DNA of 64,000 nt from Budorcas taxicolor (taxonomy: Eukaryota; Chordata; Mammalia; Artiodactyla; Bovidae). Location of the stretch: the NCBI RefSeq assembly GCF_023091745.1, contig NC_068934.1, positions 16,818,434-16,882,433 of the forward strand, read 5' to 3'. Every line of letters begins with the position of its first letter. Positions within the stretch are counted from its first letter, which is position 1. The notes under the pieces are model-generated. The model had not been told where the DNA came from and did not search any database. It saw only the letters and a list, made by a program, of their open reading frames with translations. Shown piece by piece: positions 1-8,612 of this stretch. The translations under genes were made by a program, and so were the position numbers.

Positions 1-324
1 GAATTTCCTAGTTGACCTAAGTCATTCCTCTTTCTGGTTTTGTGGTATTTGCCAGGGCTTCTCCAATTGCTTCAAGGGCTGTTGTGAAATGCTCAACGTA
101 ATCTCTAAAGAAAATCAATTTAAAAACACATGTTTGTTACTGTGAATCATTCATGAATGTTAATATACTTAACTCTATATGAATTTAAATTAGTCTTACT
201 TGGAATTTTTTATATGTACTGTTACCCAAAAGTTATCCATTCAATATTTACTGAGGTCGTACTATATGGTAGAAAGCATGTTAGTTATATCCCTTGAAAC
301 TAATTGACAATGTGGTTAATAATA
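1..324. other. AT-rich noncoding sequence
   Basis: No gene is seen. Bases 235-300 (a Ttca-atatttactgagg-like stretch) resemble an ancient mammalian repeat that recurs in this window, but I cannot name the family. Confidence 0.4.
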
Positions 325-500
325 ATATCCCCTGAATGTTTGACGCATGCTATACACTGTTCTGTATGCTTCAGACATATTAAATCAATGATTCCTCATA
401 ATACCTCTATTACCCTATTGGAAAGATGAAGAAACTGAGAAAGTTGTCCCATAGAGCCCAATCTGTTTATCCTCAGAGCAAATGCTGTTAATCCTGATGG
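325..500 (+). mobile_element. MIR SINE fragment
   Basis: The MIR core order is recognisable: a cactgttctgtatgcttc-type block, a cattgattcctcataatacct-type block, then gatgaagaaactgag at 425-439. It is old and diverged, and the 3' limit is uncertain. Confidence 0.65.
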
Positions 501-840
501 TACACGTACATTGTCAGTACATGTTTGTACTAAGTAGATTCTTGGTACATATATGTTGACTGAATAGACCAAACATTGGAAGTACAAAATAATGATACTA
601 TCCAATTTTTTGTAAGACTGTGCCAAACACCTGTCACACACAATCTTATTTAGAAATAATGTATGTAATAGAGCTTAGTTTCTGTGAGAAGAGATAAGAT
701 ACGAACGCTAATAACAAATTACACAGTACTTAATATAATTAAAAAAATAAGATCCCAAAAACAGAACGGAAATACAAAGACAGATCCATTGTACATGGAG
801 ATGGAGATGGTTCATGGATGAGGTGGTGCTAGGCTGAGCC
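501..840. other. Noncoding, probable ancient repeat host
   Basis: No coding signal. The right part (about 780-851) continues after the BovB insertion at 1137 and looks like an old repeat of unassigned family. Confidence 0.35.
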
Positions 841-851
841 TGGGAAGATTT
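841..851. repeat. Target-site duplication, left copy
   Basis: The 11-mer tgggaagattt is repeated exactly at 1126-1136 and brackets a 5'-truncated BovB. Confidence 0.9.
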
Positions 852-1125
852 CAGTTCAGTTCAGTTCAATAGCTCAGTCGTCTCCAACTTTTGCGACCCC
901 ATGAACTGCAGCACGCCAGGCCTCCCTGTCCATCACCAACTCCTGCAGTTTACTCAAACTCATATCCACTGAGTCAGTGATGCCATCCAACCATCTCATC
1001 CTCTGTCGTCCCCTTCTCCTCCTGCCCTCAATCTTTCCCAGCATCAGGGTCTTTTCAAATGAGTCAGCTCTTCACATCAGGTGGCCAAAGTATTGGAGTT
1101 TCAGCTTCAGCATCAGTTCTTCCAA
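852..1125 (-). mobile_element. BovB (RTE LINE) 3' end, 5'-truncated
   Basis: On the minus strand this is the BovB 3' terminus. The reverse complement ends in the characteristic ctgaactgaactga run (852-870 here as cagttcagttcag). It covers roughly the last 275 bases of the element, so only the tail of the ORF2 frame and the 3' UTR are present. Exact 11-bp TSDs at 841-851 and 1126-1136 show an unrearranged retrotransposition event. Confidence 0.97.
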
Positions 1126-1136
1126 TGGGAAGATTT
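1126..1136. repeat. Target-site duplication, right copy
   Basis: Exact copy of 841-851. Confidence 0.9.
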
Positions 1137-1374
1137 AGGCACTCAGAGATTAGTGTTGGGGAGGCAGAACAGAGCAGGAAAGCTCCTGCTAGGGAGATTC
1201 CTGTAAGAAAACGCACAGAAAGAGGAGAGCAGAGAGTCTACGTGGAGAATTTGTAATAGTTTCCTTGAGCTGGAAAGTTGCTGGTCCAAACCTCCTAGTG
1301 ACTTTCTCTTCTGTCTTCCTTTACCTCTTACATCAGTTGGGCCAACATTTCAGCTACAAGTACACAGGAAACTC
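1137..1374. other. Noncoding flank
   Basis: Continuation of the BovB target sequence. A 65-residue open frame starting inside the BovB runs into it and is judged spurious. Confidence 0.35.
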
Positions 1375-1770
1375 AGACTCAGTGACTTGGACATAAGGGT
1401 TTATTTTTCTCACACGACAAGGACTCTGGATAAATGGATGGCCACTGGCACCTGTGTACACTGGCAGCTCCCCAGGACTGGGAGGGCTGGCATCTTCGTC
1501 ATTCTCTTGGACTTTTCTCCATGGCTTTGAGTTTGTGGTCCCAGCCTCAGACATCATCCTTGAATTTAAAGCAGGAATCAGGGGCGGTGGGGTGCTGGGC
1601 CACACAAATTGGGTCTTCTCCTCTTATTGTGGAAGTAAATCCATGCAAAGGACACCCTTAGAAGACATGTGCTCGTGTCTTATTCACCGGAATTCTATCA
1701 TATGTTTACTCCTAGCTGCAAAGGAAGCTGCGGAAAAGCGTATTTTCATTGATAGATTCTTTTATGTGAA
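1375..1770 (-). mobile_element. Ancient mammalian repeat, probably LTR-like
   Basis: The order gggtttatttttctcac (about 1397), a central tgtggtcccagcctcag block and a ctgcaaaggaagctg block near 1717 is a pattern I recognise from old dispersed mammalian repeats. The family is not assigned. Overlapping open frames here (126 and 83 residues, opposite strands) have no domain features. Confidence 0.4.
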
Positions 1771-1816
1771 AGGAAAGAGGGAAGGGATGGAAGTTGGTTC
1801 TCTAACCAGCGGTATT

Positions 1817-1827
1817 CATGGGGCACT
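1817..1827. repeat. Imperfect TSD of Bov-tA, left copy
   Basis: catggggcact here matches catggggcgct at 2045-2055 in 10 of 11 positions. Confidence 0.65.
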
Positions 1828-2044
1828 TAGTTAAGTGTGAAGTGTTAGTCGCTCAGTCATGTCTAACTCTTGCGACACCATGGACTGTAGCACGCCAGGG
1901 TCCTCTATCCATGGAATTCTCCAGACAACAATACTGGAATGAGTTGCAGTTTCCTTCTCCAGAAGATCTTTCTGACCCAGGGATTGAACTGGGTCTCCTG
2001 CATTTCAGGCAGATTCTTTACCACCTGAGCCAGCAGGGAAGCCC
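1828..2044 (-). mobile_element. Bov-tA SINE (full-length type)
   Basis: The BovB-derived tail is at the left (gtcgctcagtcatgtctaac near 1849) and the tRNA-Glu-like head at the right (accacctgagccagcag and gggaagcccc near 2020-2044). Read on the minus strand it carries the diverged Pol III B box around 1980-1995. The near-complete TSD supports a simple insertion. Confidence 0.95.
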
Positions 2045-2055
2045 CATGGGGCGCT

Positions 2056-2340
2056 AATATGCTGATAATAACTCCCTCCTACCAGAGGGCTTCCTCTGGG
2101 CCCATCACTTAACATACTTTTATTCAAGTGAACTTAGTTTATTACAAGAGATCTGTGACAGCTGTCATCTCCACTTTACCTAGTTCTTCTGGCTTCCGTC
2201 ATTTGCCCAATGTCAGACAGCTGGCAAGGGACAGCAGACCAATGCTTCCAGCCCAGGTCTCAGCCAGGATGCCCTCTGTTCCCCAGGAGGATAATCACTA
2301 ACTGATCACCTACCATTTGACTGGCTAACTCTGGATTTTT
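2056..2340. other. Noncoding, possible MIR remnant
   Basis: No gene. Bases about 2165-2290 carry a weak MIR-3'-like order (cactttacctag, then cagctggcaaggg) but too diverged to call. Confidence 0.35.
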
Positions 2341-2530
2341 GTTGTTTCTGCTGATTCTCACAAAAGCCTATGAGTGGTCAATAATATTACTATTTGACAG
2401 ATGAAGAAACTGAATCTCAGCGAGTTCATATGACTTGCCAAAGTCACATGCCTGCAGGTGGCTGAGCTGAAATTCAAAATCAAGCCTGCTTCCTTCTAGA
2501 GTCCACATTCTTCTGTGTTGTGGCACCTTT
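2341..2530 (+). mobile_element. MIR SINE
   Basis: Clear core: gacagatgaagaaactga near 2396-2413, then acttgccaaagtcacatg, then a gagctgaaattcaaa block and the 3' part to about 2528. Confidence 0.88.
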
Positions 2531-2657
2531 TTTCAAGGTTCCATTGGGGAATAACTCTAGTTTGTCCTTCCCAAAAACCCTGGGTCTCTCCCTCCTCTCC
2601 AGTCCACAGCCACTTCCCTGGCTCAGGCCCTCATCACCATATGATTAGATGATTCTA

Positions 2658-2666
2658 TGAGTCTAT
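2658..2666. repeat. TSD of BovB, left copy
   Basis: tgagtctat, repeated exactly at 3118-3126. The match extends to 12 bases with one mismatch. Confidence 0.8.
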
Positions 2667-3117
2667 TATTGTTGCTGTTGCTTAGTGGCTAAGTCGTGTC
2701 TGACTCTTTACAACCTCACGGACTGCAGGACGCCAGGTTTTCCTGTCCTTCACTATCTCCAGGAGCTTGCTCAATCTCTTGTCTATTAGGTCGGTGATGC
2801 CGTCCAACCATCTCATCCTCTGCCATCCCTTTCTTCTTTTGCCTTCAGTCTTTCCCAGCATCAGGGTATCTTCCAGGGAGTTGGCTCTTCTCATCAGGTA
2901 GCCACAGTATTGAAGCTTCAACTTCAGCATCAGTCCTTCCAATGAATATTCAGGACTGCTTTCCCTTAGGATTGACTGGTTTGATCTCCTTGCAGTCCAA
3001 GGAACTCTTGAGAGTCTTCTCCAACACCAGAGTTCAAAAGCATCAATTCTTCAGCACTCAGCCTTCTCACAGCCTAACTCTCACATCCATACATGACTAC
3101 TGGAAAAAACACAACTT
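2667..3117 (-). mobile_element. BovB 3' end, 5'-truncated
   Basis: The minus strand is BovB 3' sequence ending in a ttgctgttgcttagtggctaa-type terminus instead of the young cagttcag run, so it is an older subfamily. It extends up into the ORF2 C-terminal region (ccaactctcacatccatac-like block near 3085). The 86-residue minus frame at 2682-2942 is BovB ORF2 remnant, not a gene. Confidence 0.95.
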
Positions 3118-3126
3118 TGAGTCTAT
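3118..3126. repeat. TSD of BovB, right copy
   Basis: Exact copy of 2658-2666. Confidence 0.8.
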
Positions 3127-3844
3127 CATGGAGTAGTAAAAGTGAAAATGCTTTTATTTTCTCCTACCAGGCTCACACTCCCAAAACATAAGTCCTATCA
3201 CATGGCCCACCCCTCTCTTGCATGGCTCCCCACCACCCAACAAATGGAGTGCAAATTTCTTAATCAAATATGACCCTCACCAAATCCCTACTTTGCCTCC
3301 AATTATTAGTTGTCCTTTACTTTTGACTGTTCCTCTCCTATTTATTGCATGAAGCCAGGTCTCACCAAGGTACAAATTTGCATTAATTTATTTCAGTCAG
3401 TCCAAGTCCCAATCAAGTAAGATCTTGAAGAAAAGAAGGAAGCCTAGTTACAAGTGTGGAGAAAGGACATTCCAAGTGGGGAATGTGACAGAAGTAAAGC
3501 CATGAGGGTGAGAGGGTGAAGGATTTTACTCAGTGTTCTCATTAGTCAGATGCAACTGCAGGAAGGAAGGGTGCAATAGGAAGTCACAGTGAAGAATTTT
3601 GCCAATTAAGGTGTTCAAACTCCAAACTAGAAGAGGAAACAAAAAAAGAATCACATTAAACCTTCTATCAGTAGGTACCAATCTCAAAAGTGATTCTTTG
3701 CGTCACAGTCATCATCAAATGCTTTTGACTAATTCTCCCAGAAAATCACTCCTTTGAATAGCATCTTATGAAGTTGGTCAGGTAGAGATAGGAGAATCAG
3801 TCTCTGCTTTCCAAGTCTCTCCTAATTAGAGAAGGAATCCAGTG
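3127..3844. other. Noncoding sequence, old repeat traces
   Basis: No gene. Bases about 3410-3560 (gaaaggacattccaag and neighbours) resemble an ancient dispersed repeat I cannot name. The rest looks unique. Confidence 0.4.
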
Positions 3845-4010
3845 TGGGCATAATGGAAAGTCTTTAGCATCAGAAGAAACATGGATTTGAACTGTGGCTG
3901 TGTGTGGCCTTGGGCATGTAACTCACTCCGCCCTTTTAAGTCTCAAGGTTCTCATCTGTCAAGAGCAGATAATTGAGCTTATATCTCAATGTTGTCACAA
4001 GGCCTTGAGA
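3845..4010 (-). mobile_element. MIR SINE
   Basis: Antisense MIR order: ggatttgaactgtggctg, then ccttgggcatgtaactc, then ttctcatctgtcaag near 3949-3963. The 65-residue frame across it is spurious. Confidence 0.82.
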
Positions 4011-4334
4011 AATCTGAGGGAGGAAGAGTGGAAAGATCAGGGGGCAAGCACACCCAGCTCTCATCACTCTGAATCCACATGGTTTTGTTGAGAAATTGCT
4101 AGAGAAGGGCCTCTGCCAACCTGAAAATCATCAAGGCAGGAGTCACAGCCAGACTGCAGAGACAGTTAAAGCGTGCAGTTTGTTTCATATGGCTTCATTT
4201 TATGTCTAAACGGGGAGGGAACTCACATAACTAGGATGCCAAACTGCTTGTGCATGGCAGGATATGGACTTGGTAAGAGTGATTTAATAGGACCAGGAAT
4301 ATGAATACAGTCATCTTAGTTAAATCTTAGCCCA
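4011..4334. other. Noncoding unique sequence
   Basis: Nothing recognised. Confidence 0.4.
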
Positions 4335-4480
4335 AACAGGCCAAGTTCTGGGCTTGGCCTTGCTGCTAACCAGCTCTGTGACCTTGTATAAGTCATGGCA
4401 AGCTCTCTGCCTCTTGCACGGTATCTTTAAAATGGACATCAAGAAACAGAAGATGGCCATGAGAATTAAAATTATGAAAA
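4335..4480 (-). mobile_element. MIR SINE
   Basis: Antisense MIR: ctgctaaccagctctgtgac near 4360, followed by a ctctctgcctcttgc block and a ctttaaaatggacatc block. Confidence 0.8.
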
Positions 4481-5029
4481 TAATTTAAACTTTATTTCAT
4501 TTTCAATATTTTGCCACAGAATAATTTTTAAATGTGAGGCAGATTATTGATGCTGTTATGTTGCTCCTTCACGCAAGAGCCAAAGTCACGGGAAGGCCCT
4601 TCATAAATAGTTCTGCCCCCGAAACTCACATCGTGGGAGAAGAGGCTGACCTGTGCATAGATCACTCTAACGCAAGGTAGATAGTGGTAAGGACCGCAGG
4701 AAAGGTGCAAGCCAAAGGGCCTGGGGACATGGTAGCTGGGAGATTAATTTATAAGAGGTGGGGTCTGGGAAGGTTTCATGAAGGAGATAGGATTTGGGCT
4801 GGGCCTTGAAAGCTTGGGAGAGCTATGATTTATACCCTTTTGTCCTGTAGATCATGGAACACATGGAGCTTTCTCCTCTCAGGTAACTCTGAGCTCCTGA
4901 AAGGGAAGAATGTTGACTTTCGTCTCCCACCACCAGCACCAAAACATACAATCTGGCAGTCAGCCGGTGCACCAAAAAATATTGTTTGAGTCCCATTAAT
5001 AATGCTGATAGAAGGATGAAGAGTCATAC
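4481..5029. other. Noncoding, old repeat trace
   Basis: No gene. Around 4760-4815 (aaggtttcatgaaggagata, then gggctgggccttgaaag) is the same unassigned ancient repeat type seen elsewhere in the window. Confidence 0.4.
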
Positions 5030-5039
5030 TCATCATATT
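5030..5039. repeat. TSD of BovB, left copy
   Basis: tcatcatatt, exact match at 5514-5523. Confidence 0.85.
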
Positions 5040-5513
5040 TGTTATTGCTGTTCAGTTGCTAAGTCGTGTCCGACTCTTCACGACCCCATGGACTGCAGCA
5101 CTCCAGGCTTCCCTGTCCTTCACTATCTCCCTGAGTTTGCTTCAACTCATGTCTGTTGAGTTGGTGATGCCATCGAACCATCTTATCCTCTGTTGCCCTC
5201 TTCTCCTCCTGCCTTCAATCTTGCCCAGCATCAGGGTCTTTTCCAATGAGTCAGCTCTTTGCATCAGGTGACCAGAGTATTAGAGCTTCAGCCTCACTCC
5301 TTCCAATGAATATTCAGGGTTGATTTCCTTTAGGATTGACTGATTTGATTTCCTTTCAGTCCAAGGGACTCTCAAGAGTCTTCTCCAACACCACAGTTCA
5401 AAAGCATCAGTTCTTCAGTGCTCAGCCTTCTTTATGGTCCAACTCTCACATCTGTATATGACTACTGGAAAAACCATAGCTTTTACTATACAGACCTTTG
5501 TCAGCAATCTTAT
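5040..5513 (-). mobile_element. BovB 3' end, 5'-truncated
   Basis: Minus-strand BovB of about 470 bases. The 3' terminus (ttgctgttcagttgctaagtc near 5045) is the older subfamily type. A small internal deletion is visible near 5289-5302, where one of the repeated cttcagc steps is lost. Exact 10-bp TSDs bracket it. The 71-residue plus-strand frame is antisense BovB. Confidence 0.96.
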
Positions 5514-5523
5514 TCATCATATT
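5514..5523. repeat. TSD of BovB, right copy
   Basis: Exact copy of 5030-5039. Confidence 0.85.
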
Positions 5524-5534
5524 AGCTGTGTTTA

Positions 5535-5775
5535 TTCTTTATCAAGTTCATGCTCTGTTTCAGACGATTTAACACATCATCTCTTCTGACCTTCCCAGGA
5601 ACCCCTGAGCAAAGGGGTTATCATCACACACTCTGCTCCCCAGCTCCTGCTTGATGGGTAAGGAGACTGAAGTTCAGTGGGACCCCTGCCCACACAAGAC
5701 CCCACACTATTAAGCGGTAGGACTGGAGTCCCACGCAGGTTGCTTGAGTCCCAAACCCATGATGGTGATGAAACA
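5535..5775 (+). mobile_element. MIR SINE
   Basis: Sense MIR core: gggtaaggagactgaagttc near 5656, then a cccacacaagaccccacac block and gagtcccaaaccc. The 5' half is weaker. Confidence 0.72.
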
Positions 5776-5802
5776 CAGCCAGAGAGTGAAGACAGCATTC
5801 CT

Positions 5803-5844
5803 GGGTGGGGGGGGGGGGGGGGGGGGGGGTGCGGGGGGGGGGGG
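5803..5844 (+). repeat. Poly-G tract
   Basis: An unbroken run of 23 G at 5807-5829, then T, G, C and a further 12 G at 5833-5844. It has strong G-quadruplex potential on the plus strand. Long poly-G runs are slippage-prone, so the exact length may be unreliable. Confidence 0.9.
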
Positions 5845-5908
5845 AATGAATAACAATAATGAATTTTATTACATTTCTGGTGGGAAAAAAAATCTTTGAA
5901 TCTAACAA

Positions 5909-5956
5909 ATATATCAGTCAGCACTTTCCAGAGAAACAGAACTAGTAGGCCACTTC
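5909..5956 (+). mobile_element. Ancient L1-like 3' repeat, left piece
   Basis: The stretch ccagagaaacagaactagta at about 5928 is the start of a widespread old mammalian repeat (probably an L1M 3' end). It resumes at 7276 after the CHR SINE nest. Confidence 0.5.
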
Positions 5957-5970
5957 CTATGTTATATCTT
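5957..5970. repeat. Imperfect TSD of CHR SINE, left copy
   Basis: ctatgttatatctt matches ctatgttgaatctt at 7262-7275 in 12 of 14 positions. Confidence 0.7.
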
Positions 5971-6320
5971 TTATATATGTATAAATATGTTTAGTATTTT
6001 TAAATTTATCATTCCTTTATTTCATGTTTGGCTGTGCTGGGCCTTCACTGCCTTGTGCAGGCTTCCTCTAGCTGTAGTAAGTGGGGGCTACTCTTCGTTG
6101 TGGTGGGCGGGCTTCTCATTGCAGTGGTCCCTCTTGTTGCAGAGCAAAGGCTCTAGGCATGTGGGTTCAGTAGCTGCAGCACGTGAGCTCAGTAGTTGTG
6201 GCACTCCGGCTCTAGGGTGCAAGAGCTTCTGTAATGGCGGTACACAGGCACCATAGTTTTGGCTCACAAGCCCTAGAGCATGTGAGCTTCAGTAGTAGAA
6301 GCACATGCGCTCAGTAGTTG
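5971..6320 (-). mobile_element. CHR SINE, tail and body (split)
   Basis: The minus-strand CHR SINE has its A/T-rich tail at about 5971-6030. The body carries the family's tandem gctcagtagttgtggc-like phrases (about 6163-6320). It is interrupted by a solo LTR, and its tRNA-Glu-like head is at 7151-7261. The 89-residue plus frame here is spurious. Confidence 0.9.
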
Positions 6321-6652
6321 TGATAGCTTAGGGTGAATGGTGTAGGATTCATGATCTCTGAAGGACAGAATTTAGCTTCGGGACCAGAGACGAGGCTCCA
6401 GGCTCTCGGAGCTTCGTGTGGCAGAAGTTTTATTATGGTGAAAAGGGGACAGAGAAAGCGACATATACATCAGAAGGGAGCAGAGTGCCCCACTGGCTAG
6501 CCTTATCAAGGCCTCATATAATTTTTCAGTTGGTTGCTAACAATAGAGAGGTCTTACCAGACCCACTCTCACAGAAGATAACTGGATTAGTCAGAAGGTT
6601 CTTAAGGAGAAACATGTCCTCAAGCAAGATACTTTGCTATATAATCATTAGT

Positions 6653-6664
6653 ACAGAGTTTAAG
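6653..6664. repeat. TSD of Bov-tA, left copy
   Basis: acagagtttaag, exact match at 6874-6885. Confidence 0.9.
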
Positions 6665-6873
6665 TACAGACTTCCCTGGTGGCTCAGATGGTAAAGTGTC
6701 TGTCTACAATGCGGGAGACTCGGGTTCAATCCCTGGATTGGGAAGATCCCCTGGAGAAGGAAATGGCAATCCACTCCAGTACTATTGCCTGGAAAATCCC
6801 ATGGATGGAGGAGCCTGGAAGGCTATAGTCCATGGAGTCGCAAAGAGTCGGACACGACTGAGCAACTTCACTC
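6665..6873 (+). mobile_element. Bov-tA SINE nested in the LTR
   Basis: Sense orientation. The tRNA-Glu-like head is ttccctggtggctcagatgg at 6672, with B-box-like gggttcaatccc at 6722-6733. The BovA body runs to gacacgactgagcaac. An exact 12-bp TSD proves insertion into the LTR. The 62-residue frame across it is SINE sequence. Confidence 0.97.
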
Positions 6874-6885
6874 ACAGAGTTTAAG
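6874..6885. repeat. TSD of Bov-tA, right copy
   Basis: Exact copy of 6653-6664. Confidence 0.9.
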
Positions 6886-7150
6886 GGAAAATACCCTTGA
6901 GCAAGACGAGTTGCTTTGTGGTGTAATCATTAGCTCTGGGCTTAAAGAAAGTAAGTTTTAGGCAAAATGGACTGTTGCCATAACAATTTAGAGCTTAAGA
7001 AAAAAACCCTCTCATGTGACTAAGACAAAGGAATATAGAAGAAAAAAAAAATTTGTCTCTTTCTCCCTGGACCTCTTTCTCCTCCTTTTAGGGCCCTGGA
7101 CTCCTGATCGACCTACTAAGCATTAACTCTCTCAGCTGCTGCTCTTGGCA

Positions 7151-7261
7151 CAAGAGCTTAGTTGCACAATGGCATGCAAAATCTTCCCATCCCAGGGATT
7201 TAACCCGAGTCCCCTGCATTGACAGGCAGACCCTTATCTACTGTGCCACCAGGGCAGTCCT
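7151..7261 (-). mobile_element. CHR SINE, tRNA-like head (split)
   Basis: Resumes the element from 5971-6320: gagcttagttgcac, gcatgcaaaatcttcc, then a cccctgcattgacaggcag block and the accagggcagtcc end. Confidence 0.9.
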
Positions 7262-7275
7262 CTATGTTGAATCTT
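7262..7275. repeat. Imperfect TSD of CHR SINE, right copy
   Basis: Pairs with 5957-5970. Confidence 0.7.
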
Positions 7276-7605
7276 GAGGCAAAATTCCTTCTTCTGCAGG
7301 AAACTTTAGTCCTGGCTTTCAAAGCCTTCAACTGATTGAAAGAGGCCCACTCACAATGGTGGGGCGGGGGGGGGGGGGGGGGTGGCGGGCGGTAATCTGC
7401 TTTACTTACAGTCAACTGATTACAACTGCTGTTCATAACCTAAAAACTGTATTCATGACAACATCTGGACTAGTGTTTGACCAACAACTTTGCACTCTAA
7501 CCTCACCCAAGTTTACACGTAAAATTAACCATCATAAGATAGAGATAAACAGGGACCCCACAAAGTGTTTATATTTACCTCACTGTAGCCATCGCAATTT
7601 GTGTG
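7276..7605 (+). mobile_element. Ancient L1-like 3' repeat, right piece
   Basis: Continues the piece at 5909-5956: agccttcaactgattgaaag near 7323, gtaatctgctttactta near 7392, and tacacgtaaaattaaccatc near 7514. These are phrases of an old dispersed mammalian repeat, probably an L1M 3' end. Confidence 0.6.
7361..7382 (+). repeat. Second poly-G tract
   Basis: GGGG, C, then 17 G (7366-7382), followed by tggcgggcgg. G-quadruplex-capable. It sits inside the old L1-like repeat and is a later expansion. Confidence 0.88.
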
Positions 7606-7879
7606 GTTTTTAAAATTACATTTTAGGGGGGGAAATGCATGAGAATAAGACTTTGAAATTCTGTGCATTTATGAAGGGAAAATATACTTATTTCATAAAA
7701 CAAAGACTTTTTAAAAATTCACTTGAGGATAAAAAGATAAAGGGGACATAAAATGTCAAAGTTTGATTTAAATATCAAAATATTTTACATTTGTTTAATT
7801 TTAGAGTTCACTACATAAGGAAGAGTATTTGACTCTTTTGGTGTATACGTGCTGACCTGTTTTAAATAGATTTCTAGAA
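7606..7879. other. AT-rich noncoding sequence
   Basis: Nothing recognised. Confidence 0.4.
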
Positions 7880-8035
7880 AGTCAGCACTAGGAAAAGACC
7901 TCGGCTACCATTTGCTACAACTTCCAACGTTTCACATGGAACATGGGGACCCAGAGAGGGCACTCCAGGGGCACAGCTCAGCACCTCTAGCAAGTGGTAG
8001 AACCAGGACTCCTGACCGGTCTCTGGAGGCATCTC
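7880..8035 (+). mobile_element. MIR-class SINE
   Basis: catggggacccagagaggg near 7943, then tagcaagtggtagaaccagg and actcctgac: the 3' half of a MIR/MIR3-type element. Confidence 0.65.
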
Positions 8036-8344
8036 ATTCATCAGGCTAATTATCCAATTTTATTATCCACAGCGAAAAGAAAAACAGACACACACAAAGC
8101 CTACATTCTCTGTCATAGACTTGCATGAGCCATACTTGGGCCAGCTGTGAGCCAGATGTCTGTCCTCCCCAAAGGGGCTGCCCAGGATTCCCTGGCTCGT
8201 GATGAGCAGACGCAGGAGAAGAAGAAGACTGTGGGATGGGGGAGTCCTGGCCCCCTTGGGGACAGGATGAGCCTCGGAATGCGTGCAGTGCCACCTGGAA
8301 TAAGGGAGACCTGTGTCACCAGAGAAAATCAGGCAGATCGTGAA
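8036..8344. other. Noncoding unique sequence
   Basis: Four overlapping short frames (68-112 residues) on both strands without domain features. Judged spurious. Confidence 0.4.
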
Positions 8345-8462
8345 GGGCTTAGAAAGACTGAGGCCGGAGCTCTGAGTTCTGACTCCTGCTCTGCCTTCCA
8401 TCAGCTGGCTTCTCCAGACCTCAGTCTTCTGTATAAAGTGGGGGACATCAAGGCCTAACTAT
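8345..8462 (-). mobile_element. MIR SINE
   Basis: Antisense: gttctgactcctgctctgcc near 8373, then cagacctcagtcttctg and ataaagtgggggacatc. Confidence 0.75.
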
Positions 8463-8465
8463 ATG

Positions 8466-8612
8466 AAGGCAGGTAAATCAGAAGAGCTGGGTTTGAATCC
8501 TGCTCTTGCTACTTAAATGATTTATCCTTGGGCAATTCACTTAGACTCACAAACCTCAACTCACACAGAGGCTATAATAACTCCTGGGTAGGGTTGAAAA
8601 GGAGTAACTCAT
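8466..8612 (-). mobile_element. MIR SINE (second, same orientation)
   Basis: Antisense: ctgggtttgaatcctgctc near 8487, then atccttgggcaattcactta, then a gaggctataataact block. Confidence 0.78.

Larger units (their letters stand above)
6321..7150 (-). mobile_element. Solo LTR of a ruminant endogenous retrovirus (BTLTR1-like)
   Basis: About 620 bases without the inner Bov-tA, lying inside a CHR SINE. On the minus strand a TATA-like attatatga (about 6512) is followed some 80 bases downstream by an aataaaa polyadenylation signal (about 6429-6435), giving U3-R-U5 order. The sequence gtgtaggattcatgatctc near 6340 is what I associate with bovine BTLTR1 elements. No internal retroviral genes are present, so this is a recombined solo LTR. 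The ends are uncertain and no clean short TSD was found. Confidence 0.72.

Noticed and set aside
5624..5924. Proline-rich 94- and 115-residue minus frames
   Set aside because: The proline/histidine runs are translations of the poly-G tract.
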